From Alicyclobacillus sacchari (GTDB taxonomy: Bacteria; Bacillota; Bacilli; Alicyclobacillales; Alicyclobacillaceae): DNA of 37,179 nt. The stretch spans positions 1 through 37,179 of the forward strand of contig NZ_SORF01000017.1 of assembly GCF_004366795.1 (NCBI RefSeq), in the 5' to 3' direction. Positions 24,183-33,341 of this stretch are shown piece by piece. Within the stretch, counting starts at the first letter, position 1; each line of letters starts with the position of its first letter. The notes under the pieces are model-generated. The model searched no databases. It was not told the origin of the DNA and was given only the letters and a program-made list of their open reading frames with translations. The position numbers were made by a program, and so were the translations under genes.

Positions 24183-25616
24183 TTATTGGAGCGTATTTTG
24201 AATTTGCTCGTTCGCCGCATTCAGCGCCGAAGCGATGTCTCCGTTCTTGTAGGTCTTCGTCGCAATCTCATCCGCAATCTGGTTGGCTGCCCCGCCGAAC
24301 GCCACCTCCACATTGCCCCAGTTGCCACTAAACGGGTAGGGATACGCGTGATTTTCCGCTTGTTCCAACATGCTGATGGTCGGTGTTTCAAGCGGCTTAT
24401 AGTTCTTATATGCGTCGACGTTCACCGGAAGGTAGCCGATGGAATTGAAGATTTCCCGTTGTTGTGGAACGCTTGTGAAGAAGTTGATCCACTTCAACGC
24501 CGCTTGATACTGAGCCCCTTGAACGTAGGTCGGGATCACCAGAAAATCGCCAGATGTAAACGTTTGCACAGGCGTTCCGCCTTTTGGGAGTTTTGACATT
24601 CCGTAAGGAATCGTCGGCATCGGCGCATACGCCCAATCGTTCTTCACGGCCGACGCGTTCAACGAAGGCACGAACGCATAGCTTTGCATGGGCAGCATCG
24701 CAATCTTTTGATTCTGGAACGCGCTCACGAGGTCTGTCGACTTGTAATCCAAGTCATTCGGAGACGCAATCTTGAATTTGTTCACCCAGTCAAACCAGAA
24801 ACTAAGCGCTGTCTGTACGGGTTTTGAATTGAGGGTGGCTTTGGTGTAGTTGGAATTCAGGAAGTCGCCGCCGAGTTGCTTCGCCATGACCCAGTTGATG
24901 TGCCACGGGTCGATCGAATCCGCAGGATCGATGCCAGTGCCCCATTGGTCTTTGGACGGTTTCGTGAGCTTTTGAGCATCCTTGACGAACTGTGTCCAGG
25001 TCGTCGGTGGAGACTTGATTCCAGCTTCTTGAAACATCTTCTTGTTGTAAACGAGCGCAAACGGATTGATCTCCCATGGGATTCCGATCTCCTGGCTTGC
25101 GGACGGGCCTGACATGGTCAACTGTTTTGCGAAATATCGAGATTTGCCGCCAATCGCCTTCCAGTCCGCTGCCGACAGTACATGAAAGCCGTGCGTGGCA
25201 TAGGCCGTAGGAATGGGCCCGACGTCCATGATCGTAGGTCCTTGCCCAGTCGCGGTCATGGTCTCAATGTCGGTATCTTCCTGAGACGCGGAGTCCCATG
25301 TGGACCAAGTCACTTTGATACCGGGATTTTGCTTTTCAAATTTCGCAATCATGTCGTTGACCATCTTCTTTTGACCTTGCGGATTGCTGGTGATGAGGCC
25401 CAACGAGAGGCTGATGGTAACGGGGCTGATGCTCGCGTTTTCGTGTGCAGTGTTTGCGTGTGTTGCACTTGCTGTCGATGTACCGCCGGGCTTGACTTCT
25501 GCACTGCCGTTGGACGTATTAACACCTTGCGGCATCGTCGTACAAGCGACTAGAGCAAACGAAGAACCTAATCCCATCGCCGCGCCCAGAAGTGCGCGCT
25601 TGGCATGTTTCCGCAT
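24183..25616 (-). CDS. Extracellular sugar-binding lipoprotein of the ABC importer
   Basis: This 477-residue protein has a lipobox (F-A-L-V-A-C at about residues 20-25) and a Ser/Thr/Ala linker, then a family 1 solute-binding domain. I-A-K-F-E-K-Q-N-P-G-I-K-V-T-W is the typical opening strand. W-D-S-A-S-Q-E-D-T, I-P-W-E-I-N-P-F-A-L-V-Y-N-K-K-M-F and G-D-F-L-V-I-P-T-Y fit CUT1 binding proteins. It is the first gene of the transporter operon, about 70 nt downstream of a promoter with a GntR-type operator. The sugar is not deducible. Confidence 0.92.
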   Translation of the reverse strand: MRKHAKRALLGAAMGLGSSFALVACTTMPQGVNTSNGSAEVKPGGTSTASATHANTAHENASISPVTISLSLGLITSNPQGQKKMVNDMIAKFEKQNPGIKVTWSTWDSASQEDTDIETMTATGQGPTIMDVGPIPTAYATHGFHVLSAADWKAIGGKSRYFAKQLTMSGPSASQEIGIPWEINPFALVYNKKMFQEAGIKSPPTTWTQFVKDAQKLTKPSKDQWGTGIDPADSIDPWHINWVMAKQLGGDFLNSNYTKATLNSKPVQTALSFWFDWVNKFKIASPNDLDYKSTDLVSAFQNQKIAMLPMQSYAFVPSLNASAVKNDWAYAPMPTIPYGMSKLPKGGTPVQTFTSGDFLVIPTYVQGAQYQAALKWINFFTSVPQQREIFNSIGYLPVNVDAYKNYKPLETPTISMLEQAENHAYPYPFSGNWGNVEVAFGGAANQIADEIATKTYKNGDIASALNAANEQIQNTLQ

Positions 25617-25686
25617 AGGAAATCCCCCTTGAATACCTAATAGAACAAGCAGATTACGAATACGCTTTCATGGATGCGTGTCTCGT

Positions 25687-25712
25687 TTGTATACTTATAT
25701 ACTTGTATACAA
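25687..25712 (-). promoter_or_regulatory. GntR-type operator at the ABC operon promoter
   Basis: Three 8-bp phased units (TTGTATAC, TTATATAC, TTGTATAC, then AA) give overlapping direct and inverted repeats. The last ten bases are the palindrome TTGTATACAA. The same TTGTATAC core is found at 34249-34266 in the gntR promoter. The site lies just downstream of the -10 box, where a bound repressor would block initiation or elongation. Confidence 0.75.
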
Positions 25713-25714
25713 CG

Positions 25715-25744
25715 ATTATAGATGAACGCAGAGACATAAATCAA
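25715..25744 (-). promoter_or_regulatory. Sigma-A-like promoter of the ABC operon
   Basis: On the minus strand, TTGATT (25744-25739) and a perfect TATAAT (25720-25715) are 18 bp apart. The start site would fall at about 25708, inside the operator, leaving a leader of about 90 nt before the binding-protein gene. Confidence 0.65.
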
Positions 25745-25851
25745 GACGCGTCTTCAAGAAGAATTTCGATAAATTCACCAGTACGGGTATGCCGAGCGAG
25801 TCGGATGGTACGATCCAGCGCGTCGTTTCCCGCTCATCCCTCGACCGGGTT

Positions 25852-26717
25852 TCACAGCACTCCGATATCGCCAATCGCGATTTCAATCACGTTCCCCTGC
25901 CGTCAGCGAAAATTCGTCTGGCGGGACGGTCCCTGTGCCGGTCATCAACGCTGTGCCGTCCTGAATGACGTTGTCCCGCAACAGGTAGGAGATCAGTTCG
26001 GTGAAGCTCCGACGAAATTGCGACAGCGACACAATTCCGTTGTACGCGATCTCGCCGTCCCGCCGAATGGATCAATTGAATGTCCCAATTTTCCGGATGC
26101 TCTTCCCTTTCGTTCCACAGCAGCGCCGGACCTAGTGAACAGCTTTGTGCAAACAGCTTCGCCTGCGGCAGATACAGTGGATTCTCACCTTCGATGTCGC
26201 GCGAACTGAAAACGTCGCCGATGGTCCAACCGATGATCGAGCCGTCCGCAGCGATAACAAGCGTCAATTCAGGCTCAGGCACCATCCACTAGGAATCGGA
26301 TCGCAGTCGCAACGGTTTTCCTGGTGCGACCAATCGGTCGCGGGTCGCTTTGAAGAACAATTCCGGCCGCTCCGCGGTGTATACCCTGTCGTAGACGCTG
26401 TCCTTCACCTGTGTCTCCGCGTTGCGCGCGTCGAGGCTGCGCTCGTACGTCACCCCTGACGCCCACACCTCCGGCGCGGCGACGGGAGGCAACAGGCGAC
26501 CTTGTCGCTCGAGATCGGCAAACGACAGGCAAGCTCCGGTCGCCAGTCTCTTCCCGGCTTCCGCCGGTGACAGGTCGAGCGCGCGAAGCGCATGCCACAT
26601 CGCAATCGGCTCGGTCCACGCTGGGACGCGCTTGGTCACGCTGTACACGGCGTCTCCCTCGAGTATGCCTAGGTGGACGCGATCATCGTCTGGGTGCAGA
26701 AATCGGATGGTTTTCAT
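25852..26717 (-). pseudogene. Broken FAH-family 2-keto-3-deoxy-acid dehydratase/hydrolase
   Basis: The first 143 residues are intact (M-K-T-I-R-F-L to L-R-L-R-S-D-S). An in-frame TAG follows at 26289-26287, after which the same frame resumes W-M-V-P-E-P-E-L-T-L-V with the metal-binding Glu residues, and E-N-P-L-Y-L-P-Q-A-K. Extra A residues near 26070 and 25897 (minus strand) shift the frame; corrected, it reads S-I-R-R-D-G-E-I-A-Y, then M-T-G-T-G-T-V-P-P-D-E-F, and ends I-A-I-G-D-I-G-V-L. FAH proteins next to pentonate dehydratase and semialdehyde dehydrogenase genes are usually 2-keto-3-deoxy-pentonate dehydratases. The product is unlikely to be active unless the lesions are sequence errors. 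Confidence 0.88.
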
Positions 26718-26729
26718 CTGTGGCCCTCA

Positions 26730-28163
26730 TCATCCGTAATAGATTGCGCAGGTCTTCGTCTGCGTGTAGAAATCCAGCGCGGCTTGTCCCTGCTCGCGGG
26801 AATGGGAACTGGAAGCTTTCATGCCGCCGAATGGCGCTTGATACTCGACGCCTGCGAACTCCAGATTCACGCGGACCATGCCTGCCTCTGACTCATTCAG
26901 AAAGCGCAAGGCGTGATGGATGTTCTGCGTGAATACGGATGCGCTCAGACCATAGACGGTCTGATTGCTCAACTGGACCGCTTCATCGAAGCCGCTCGCG
27001 GGAAGCAGCGCCATGACGGGGCCAAAGATCTCGTCCGTCACCAATGGGCTGTCTCTGTCAACGCCTTCGATCACGAGCGGCTGGACGTAATAGCCTTCCG
27101 CTTCGGCGTTGAGATGATCTCTGTGCACGCGTTTGGCGTTGGTCTCCGCCAGTTTCACGTAGGACTGCACTTTTTCGAACTGTTGCCTGGATGCCACCGG
27201 GCCCAGGTACGAGCGTGGATCGAGCGCGAAGCCGGTGTAGACGTCTTTCAATTGGTCCGTCAAAGCGGTCAGAAACGCGTCGTATATCGTCGCTTCGACG
27301 ATCACGCGGCTGGTCGCTGTGCATTTCTGCCCGGCGGATCGGAATGCGCCGCTCAAGATGGCGGGTACCGCCACGGACAGATCCGCATCCGCCAGAACCA
27401 CTGCGGCGTTCTTCCCGCCCATTTCCGTCTGGTATTTGATGTTGCGCGCCGCAGCCATGGCGGCGACGTGCATGCCTGTATTCGTCGAACCCGTAAAGCC
27501 CACACCGTCAAGGGTTGTCTTCTCAAACAGCGCGCCGCCGAGCTCTGGCCCCCTGCCGATCACGACATTCAGCACACCGGCCGGCACGCCAGCGTCAGCG
27601 AACACCTGCGCGATTCGCGTCGCCGACAGCGACGCATTCTCCGCGGGTTTCCAAATGACCGTGTTGCCGCAGATGAGGGCGGGCGCGATTTTCCAAATCG
27701 GGATGGCGACCGGAAAATTCCACGGTGTGATGATGGCGACCACGCCGAGTGGAACACGGCTCGTGTATTGGAGGACCTGTGATTGGCTGGCCGGAATGAC
27801 TTGGCCGACCGCTCGCGCGCCTTCGGCTGCGTAATACTTCAGCAGATTGACGCCGCGCATCACCTCCCCTTTCATTTCGGTGATGGGTTTTCCCATTTCA
27901 GAACTTGCAAGCACGGCGATTTCTTCGAGTTGTTGCTCCAACAGCGCGGCAGCCCGGTAAAGGATGTCGCCCCGCGCCATGGGTGATTGATCGGCCCAGC
28001 TTGGCAGGGCCTTGCGTGCGGCGTCGCCTGCGGCAATCACGTCGGACTCGTCCGAAAAGTGGAGCACACCGACGTCGACTGAGATATCCGAGGGTGAACT
28101 GATCACCATCGTTTCGGATGTCGGCGCATACCACTCGCCGCCTATCCAATTCTTTGATTCCAC
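26730..28163 (-). CDS. Aldehyde dehydrogenase, probably 2-oxoglutarate-semialdehyde dehydrogenase
   Basis: This intact 477-residue enzyme oxidises an aldehyde with NAD(P). Landmarks are I-T-P-W-N-F-P-V-A-I-P-I-W-K-I-A-P-A-L, G-F-T-G-S-T-N-T-G, E-M-G-G-K-N-A-A-V-V (general-base Glu), G-Q-K-C-T-A-T-S-R (nucleophile Cys) and E-I-F-G-P-V-M-A-L. The GTG at 28163 follows AAGGGGG; the frame runs to 28229. It lies between the dehydratase and FAH genes of a Weimberg-like set, and the semialdehyde substrate is inferred from that. It is the only one of those three genes that remains open. Confidence 0.9.
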   Translation of the reverse strand: MESKNWIGGEWYAPTSETMVISSPSDISVDVGVLHFSDESDVIAAGDAARKALPSWADQSPMARGDILYRAAALLEQQLEEIAVLASSEMGKPITEMKGEVMRGVNLLKYYAAEGARAVGQVIPASQSQVLQYTSRVPLGVVAIITPWNFPVAIPIWKIAPALICGNTVIWKPAENASLSATRIAQVFADAGVPAGVLNVVIGRGPELGGALFEKTTLDGVGFTGSTNTGMHVAAMAAARNIKYQTEMGGKNAAVVLADADLSVAVPAILSGAFRSAGQKCTATSRVIVEATIYDAFLTALTDQLKDVYTGFALDPRSYLGPVASRQQFEKVQSYVKLAETNAKRVHRDHLNAEAEGYYVQPLVIEGVDRDSPLVTDEIFGPVMALLPASGFDEAVQLSNQTVYGLSASVFTQNIHHALRFLNESEAGMVRVNLEFAGVEYQAPFGGMKASSSHSREQGQAALDFYTQTKTCAIYYG

Positions 28164-28179
28164 GTTGAGACCCCCTTCG

Positions 28180-30173
28180 TCATGCGTCAACCTGCGGTGA
28201 AAGCGCCAAGGCTTTCTTCCCCGCTTCAATCACTTCGATGATCTTATCCACGTCGTATACGACCCCTTTCCACGCCCCGCCGCTGACGGATTGGAGAGCC
28301 GCCCAGAGCCGGGTGTCGTCGGGAAGGTCGGGATCGGGCGCCAAATCGGCCAACGGTGTGCGTTTTGCGAGGACGGCCGCGCCCTCCTCCGGCGTGACAG
28401 GCGCGCCTAGGCGGCCCACGAAATCGACAGTTCCTTCGAGTCGCACGCGATCGATCTCGATTTGAATCAGATCTCCGTCCCGCAGGCGCCCAATCGGTCC
28501 GCCCGCAAGGGCTTCCGGTCCAACGTGGCCGATACACGCCCCGGCGGACACGCCCGAAAATCTGGCGTCTGTGACCAGTGCGACACGCTTGCCAAAAGGC
28601 AGGTACTTGAGGGCCGAAGTCAGTTGGTACGTTTCCTCCATCCCAGTGCCGGACGGCCCGCACCCCGTCAGTACCAACACGTCCCCTGCCTCAATCGATC
28701 CGTTTTTGATAGCTTCGATAGCCGACCGCTCGGTCGTAAACACCTTGGCTGGCCCGATGTGGCGGTACACGCCGTCCGCGTCCACAACGCTCGGATCGAT
28801 CGCGGTCGACTTGATTACCGCTCCCTTCGGCGCCAGATTGCCCGTCGGAAACACCAAAGTGGACGTCAGCCCGCGAGATCGCGCGATATCCGGTGCCACA
28901 ATGACGTCGTCAGGGTCGCTCCCGTCCATCTCACGCAGCCGTCTTCTCACGTTGTACCTGCGTTCAGAATCCTGCCACCAGTCCAACACGTCGGCGAGCG
29001 TCTACCCCGCGATGGTTTTGACGGAGAGATCGAGCAGCCCCGCCTTTCGCAAATGCAGCATCACTTCGGGCACGCCGCCGGCCAGGAAGACCCGAATCGT
29101 CGGGTGATCGACAGGGCCGTTCGGCAATACGCTCACCAACCGAGGCACCTGCTGGTTGATCTCCTTCCAGTCGCCGACCGTCGGGATCGACAACCCTGCA
29201 GCGTGCGCGACGGCGGGAATGGGCAGCAACAGGTTGGTCGATCCGCCGAATGCCACGTGCAAAGCCATCGCGTTGCGCAGACTGGCGTCCGTCAAGAGGT
29301 CCTGCATGCCCCAGCCAAGCCGCATGGCCTGCATGAGGGCCCTTGCCGAATGACGGGCCATTTCCAGCCAGATGGGCTGCCCTGATGGGATGAGCGCGGA
29401 ATGCGGCAAAGCGATTCCCAGCCCTTCAGCGATCACTTGCGCAGTCGCCGCCGTGCCAAGAAACTGACAACCTCCTCCGGGCGACGCGCAGGCCTTGCAG
29501 GCGGCCTCGGAGGCGTATTCAAGATCGATCTCGCCATGGGCGTAACGGGCGCCAATCGTTTGAATCTTCCCTGCGTCTTCGCCGTCTTCCAGGGCAAGGT
29601 CACACCCCCTGGTACAATGATTCCTGGCAATTCACGCAGCGAAGCGAGCGCAATCATGGTGGCGGGCAAGCCTTTGTCGCAGGTGGCGACGCCCATCACG
29701 GCCCTGCGTGTCGGCAGTGATCGAATCAAGCGCCGCATCAATAACGCCGCATCGTTTCGATATGGCAGAGAATCAAACATGGCGGTTGTTCCCTGTGATC
29801 GGCCATCGCAAGGGTCGCTGACGTAGGCGGCGTACGGAATGGCCCCTAGTTGGCGAAACGCTTCTGCCGCCGCCTTGACCTACAGGCCAATTTCCCAGTG
29901 GCCCGTATGGTATCCGAGGGCGACTGGTGTCCCGTCTTCCTCGCGCAGGCCTCCCTGCGTGCTCAATATCAGCACGGACTTGCCGAGCACCTCGGCCGGA
30001 CTCCATCCCATTCCGACGTTTTGGGTTAATCCAAACAGGTCTCCGCTCGGCCAATTGCGCAGCATGTCCGCAGTGAGCGGCAATTTTCCGGCAGGCCCTT
30101 TGGCCTTGGTCGGAATGTCGTAGATATCGTCAGACTGCGATTGAAGCATTCGGGACAAATCCTCGGTGTCCAT
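28180..30173 (-). pseudogene. yjhG: Broken D-xylonate dehydratase (YjhG/YagF type, IlvD/Edd family)
   Basis: The reconstructed protein has about 660 residues, the length of E. coli YjhG/YagF (655 by recollection). Starting M-D-T-E-D-L-S-R, it contains [48 protein letters not shown] and [13 protein letters not shown]. These are the iron-sulfur and substrate motifs of the subfamily. Three lesions are visible: TAG at 29882-29880 after E-I-G-L, a one-base loss near 29600 after T-L-P-W, and TAG at 29003-29001 after K-T-I-A-G. All other parts align closely. The ATG follows GGGGGGTTAAG. Confidence 0.9.
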
Positions 30174-30184
30174 CTTAACCCCCC

Positions 30185-31261
30185 CTAATCCTCTGCCCAT
30201 GGTTGGACCGTCGAGGTGATTTCGTCACCGCTTTGGATGGACTGCTCGATGAGCATCGCCAAGTAGTGATCTTGAGCGCCTTCTGCCAGGCTGTAAAAAT
30301 CGGGACCTCCTCGCGCGTAGTCCGCCATCTTCCGCATACAGGCGGCGACCGCGATTTCATCGTCGTAGAGGCGCGCGCCGGCGAACGGATTGCGGTACAC
30401 CCACTGGTCCCCGCAGATGATCCCGCTTAAAAAGTAGCCCTCGACATTCTCCTCCTCGCCCCGATTGACGCGTTCCAAATCGAGATGGAGCGGTGTGCGG
30501 TGGTCCAGCAGCAAATTCACGCGGTGATCGTCAATTTCACCGCGCACCCCACGGACGGACAAGTGGGTTGACCGAATCCAGGAGCGGTGCTGACCGGCGG
30601 TGAAATCGTAAATGCCCAATTTGTCGCCAAACCGAATCCAGGCGATGTCCCGTTTGGACATCACGATGGATTCCTCAATCGGCGGACCGGCCCGCGTCGG
30701 ACCGGCCACCATGGGGGATTCAAATCGCATGCCCCGGATGTCCGCGGGTTCGAAGCGTACGCCAAGCAACTTGCGGAGCAAGCTGATTCCGTGATAGCCG
30801 TGAGAAATCGAAACGGTGGCTTGGGTGATATCGCCCAACCTTCCCGACTGGACAATCTGTAACCTCGCGGCGTGCATCGGGCGGAACGCGTACTGCTCTG
30901 CGACCTGAATTCGTGCGCCAAGCCGGGTGAGCCGGTGCAATTCCAACAATCCCTCAAGATCCGCGGCCGGAGGTGTCTCCACCAGGGCCGGTATGCCCGC
31001 TCGCCGCAAATCGTCGACATACTCCACGTTTGCGGCCGGATGAATGGAGAGAACGACGAAATCGGGCGTGTGAACCGCGAGCAGTTCACCGAGGGTCCGG
31101 AAAGTCAAAACGGACCAATCTCGTTCAATCACTTGTCCCTTTTCGCGATCCCGGACCACCATGCCGCATACGTCGAACAATTCCGGCAACGCTCTCGCGA
31201 CGTTCAGAAAATATTTGGTCCGAAAGCCTCCCCCAACGATGGCGAAGGATACGGCGGTCAT
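30185..31261 (-). CDS. Gfo/Idh/MocA-family oxidoreductase with altered EKP motif
   Basis: This 358-residue protein starts V-S-F-A-I-V-G-G-G-F-R-T-K-Y-F, a Rossmann motif. Where the family normally has E-K-P it reads L-V-E-T-P-P-A-A-D, so the conserved Lys is missing. S-H-G-Y-H-G-I-S-L-L-R-K-L-L keeps the His region. It may be a non-catalytic or reaction-changed member, or may use another residue. The start overlaps the stop of the TIM-barrel gene by four bases and the stop lies 12 bases from the dehydratase start, so it belongs to the same operon. A role as sugar dehydrogenase feeding the pathway is possible but unproven. Confidence 0.82.
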   Translation of the reverse strand: MTAVSFAIVGGGFRTKYFLNVARALPELFDVCGMVVRDREKGQVIERDWSVLTFRTLGELLAVHTPDFVVLSIHPAANVEYVDDLRRAGIPALVETPPAADLEGLLELHRLTRLGARIQVAEQYAFRPMHAARLQIVQSGRLGDITQATVSISHGYHGISLLRKLLGVRFEPADIRGMRFESPMVAGPTRAGPPIEESIVMSKRDIAWIRFGDKLGIYDFTAGQHRSWIRSTHLSVRGVRGEIDDHRVNLLLDHRTPLHLDLERVNRGEEENVEGYFLSGIICGDQWVYRNPFAGARLYDDEIAVAACMRKMADYARGGPDFYSLAEGAQDHYLAMLIEQSIQSGDEITSTVQPWAED

Positions 31262-32067
31262 AGGTCGATACCCAGTTCGCCGGCCAAGTTGCGAATGTAT
31301 TCAACCTTTGGCCCATAGTCGTCGGGGTTGGACATGTGCTCCAACAGAACGGGAACGGGCAACGGGTCGATTGCCCGAAGCAGCGCTGGGTAATCCAGGT
31401 TGCCCTCGCCAATCGGCACTTCCGACATATGATACGTAATCGGCCGCGCACGTAGAAACGTATCTTTCAGATGAACGAGAAAAATCTTGTCGCCGACGGT
31501 TTCCACAAAGCGGCGCATGAAATCGCCGTTTTGAAAATACCGTTCGATATTCATGCAATTGACGGGATCGAACAGGATGCCCATCTTTGGATGGTTCACT
31601 TTGTTGGCCAATTGCAGGGCCCGCTGCTCAGAACTGACCGGTGTCATCACCCAGGTTTCAATCACGAGATGGACATCGAAGTCGAGGCCATCCAATACTT
31701 GCAGGCAACTGTCGGCCAACACGTCCAACGCGTGATCGGTCCAATTGTCGATGTGCGCCGACGCCGTCTCGCGGGGGCGACTGGGATCGCGATGCCCGCC
31801 TCCGACGACGACGTTCTTGCAGCCTGCCAGATGCGCCACGCGCATGGCCTGCCTGACGTGCTGAATGTTCTCCTGGCGAATGGCTTCATCCGTACTCGAT
31901 AGATTGCAGTACGCGCCGATCTGCGCGTTCATGATCCCGAGTTCCTCAAACCGGCCCCGCAGAGCCAGCAGATCTTCGTCCGTCGCGTGCTCCGACAGTC
32001 TCATTTCGGCCGCTTTGACGGACAGCGTCTTGGCGTGATCGGGCGGTACAGCCGCGCCTAGAATCAT
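31258..32067 (-). CDS. Sugar-phosphate isomerase/epimerase-like TIM-barrel protein
   Basis: This 269-residue member of the xylose-isomerase-like (AP endonuclease 2) superfamily has strand-end metal-ligand regions V-V-V-G-G-G-H-R-D-P, V-H-L-V-I-E-T-W-V-M-T, G-I-L-F-D-P-V-N-C-M-N and F-L-V-H-L-K-D-T-F-L. The ending V-P-V-L-L-E-H-M-S-N-P-D-D-Y gives another acid. Members isomerise or dehydrate sugars and inositols with a divalent metal. A GGGGGAC site precedes the ATG. The gene sits between the enolase-superfamily dehydratase and the Gfo/Idh oxidoreductase. Confidence 0.85.
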   Translation of the reverse strand: MILGAAVPPDHAKTLSVKAAEMRLSEHATDEDLLALRGRFEELGIMNAQIGAYCNLSSTDEAIRQENIQHVRQAMRVAHLAGCKNVVVGGGHRDPSRPRETASAHIDNWTDHALDVLADSCLQVLDGLDFDVHLVIETWVMTPVSSEQRALQLANKVNHPKMGILFDPVNCMNIERYFQNGDFMRRFVETVGDKIFLVHLKDTFLRARPITYHMSEVPIGEGNLDYPALLRAIDPLPVPVLLEHMSNPDDYGPKVEYIRNLAGELGIDL

Positions 32068-32116
32068 ATGGAGTCCCCCTGTCTTGGTCCAAGGTTGGGA
32101 TTTACTTGTGGTCTGC

Positions 32117-33286
32117 TCAGCGATCGTTTGGAATCAATGGAAACCAGTCGATTCTGGACGGATCTCTGTCATACGGATAGCCGCCGAATTTTTGATATAG
32201 CTCCGAGTATTCGGCGAGTTTATCGGGATCGAGCGCAACGCCCAGTCCAGGACCGGTCGGTACGTCGATGCACCCATCGCGATATGTCAACTTGCCGCCG
32301 ACGATGATGTCGTCGCTCAGGTGGTGGTAGTGCGAGTCTGCAGCGAATGTGAAGTTGGGGAGCACGGCACCGAGGTGCAGCATGGTGGCGAGTTGGATGC
32401 CAAGTTCTCCTGAAGAGTGCACGCCAATCGACGACTGGAAGGTCTCACACACGCTCGCCGCTTTGACACAGGCGCGAATGCCGCCCCAAAACGTCGTGTC
32501 CAGAAGGATCACATCGAAGGCTGGCGTCAGCGTGTTCGTCGCCAGCTGTTCAAAGTTGACGACGAAGGTGTTTGTCGCGATGGGAATGCGAACGTTTTGG
32601 CGCACTCGACGATTACCGTTCAAGCCGTAGGTTGGGTCTTCGAAGTAGTCGTTGTTCAGTCTCTCGATGCTCCTGCCAAAGCGAATCGCCTCTTCGACGC
32701 TGAGGGCGGCATTGGGGTCGTAGCGAAGCCGATCCTCGGGGAAAGTGCTTGCAAGCGCGTGATAACATTCCAATTCATAATCTGGATGAAATACGCCGCC
32801 TTTCAATTTGTGGACGCGAAAGCCGTGTTCGTTTCGCAACGCTGTGGCGTGCTGCACGAGTTGATCGATTGTCCGAACTTCGCCGAGGCAGGACTCGGAG
32901 TTAGGGATCCGATCCCGCAATCGTCCGCCAAGAATCTGGGAAATGGACACATTCAAGTATTTGCCCATCAGGTCCAGACAGGCGAATTCGACACCTGCCA
33001 GCATCTGCGTGCGATTGTTGTAGAGGCTCGCTGTCGGATTGGCGATTTTAAACCGAAGTTCTTCGAGCTTGAACGGATCGTGACCGACTAAGTACTGTTT
33101 TAGACCACGAATCGCGGCTTCGGCGCTTTCTCCTCCGCCCATTTCACCGAGGCCGACGAGACCTTCATCCGTAAACACTTGTACGATGGTCCGTACAAAT
33201 CTGCCCCAATGCACGCCGTTGCTGTGGCGCAACGGGGCTTCGAGCGGCAAGGTCACTGTGGTTGCGGTCACGTCTGAGATTCGCAC
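32117..33286 (-). CDS. Enolase-superfamily sugar-acid dehydratase (glucarate dehydratase-like)
   Basis: This 389-residue protein abstracts an alpha-proton from an aldonate or aldarate and eliminates water. H-K-L-K-G-G-V-F holds the KxK bases. Metal ligands are in L-R-Y-D-P-N-A-A-L and D-Y-F-E-D-P-T-Y-G, with I-A-T-N-T-F next. [12 protein letters not shown] and [11 protein letters not shown] provide the Asp-His dyad. This layout follows the glucarate dehydratase branch. The GTG start at 33286 follows AAGGGAAAG. It could supply an alternative dehydration step now that the YjhG-type gene is broken; that is inference. Confidence 0.88.
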   Translation of the reverse strand: MRISDVTATTVTLPLEAPLRHSNGVHWGRFVRTIVQVFTDEGLVGLGEMGGGESAEAAIRGLKQYLVGHDPFKLEELRFKIANPTASLYNNRTQMLAGVEFACLDLMGKYLNVSISQILGGRLRDRIPNSESCLGEVRTIDQLVQHATALRNEHGFRVHKLKGGVFHPDYELECYHALASTFPEDRLRYDPNAALSVEEAIRFGRSIERLNNDYFEDPTYGLNGNRRVRQNVRIPIATNTFVVNFEQLATNTLTPAFDVILLDTTFWGGIRACVKAASVCETFQSSIGVHSSGELGIQLATMLHLGAVLPNFTFAADSHYHHLSDDIIVGGKLTYRDGCIDVPTGPGLGVALDPDKLAEYSELYQKFGGYPYDRDPSRIDWFPLIPNDR

Positions 33287-33341
33287 GATTCATCTTTCCC
33301 TTACACGGAAGTGATTGCTCCAAACGTGGTATGTCACTGGC

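Noticed and set aside
23381-24331. Long plus-strand open frame (316 codons)
   Set aside because: It is antisense to the MalF-like permease, rich in Arg/His/Asp and has no ribosome-binding site; the minus-strand protein is clearly the real one.
25687-25712. Tandem TTGTATAC units considered as a CRISPR-like or microsatellite repeat
   Set aside because: Only three units without spacers; the position at a promoter and the second copy at the gntR promoter fit an operator.
26913-27782. Plus-strand open frame (289 codons)
   Set aside because: It is antisense to the intact aldehyde dehydrogenase and shows no family motif.
28462-29385. Long plus-strand open frame (307 codons)
   Set aside because: It is antisense to the D-xylonate dehydratase, whose protein motifs are unmistakable; composition is that of a shadow frame.
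26287-29882. Programmed amber read-through or pyrrolysine/suppressor coding
   Set aside because: The same genes also carry frameshifts and no suitable downstream element is visible, so pseudogene decay is simpler; kept only as a checkable possibility.
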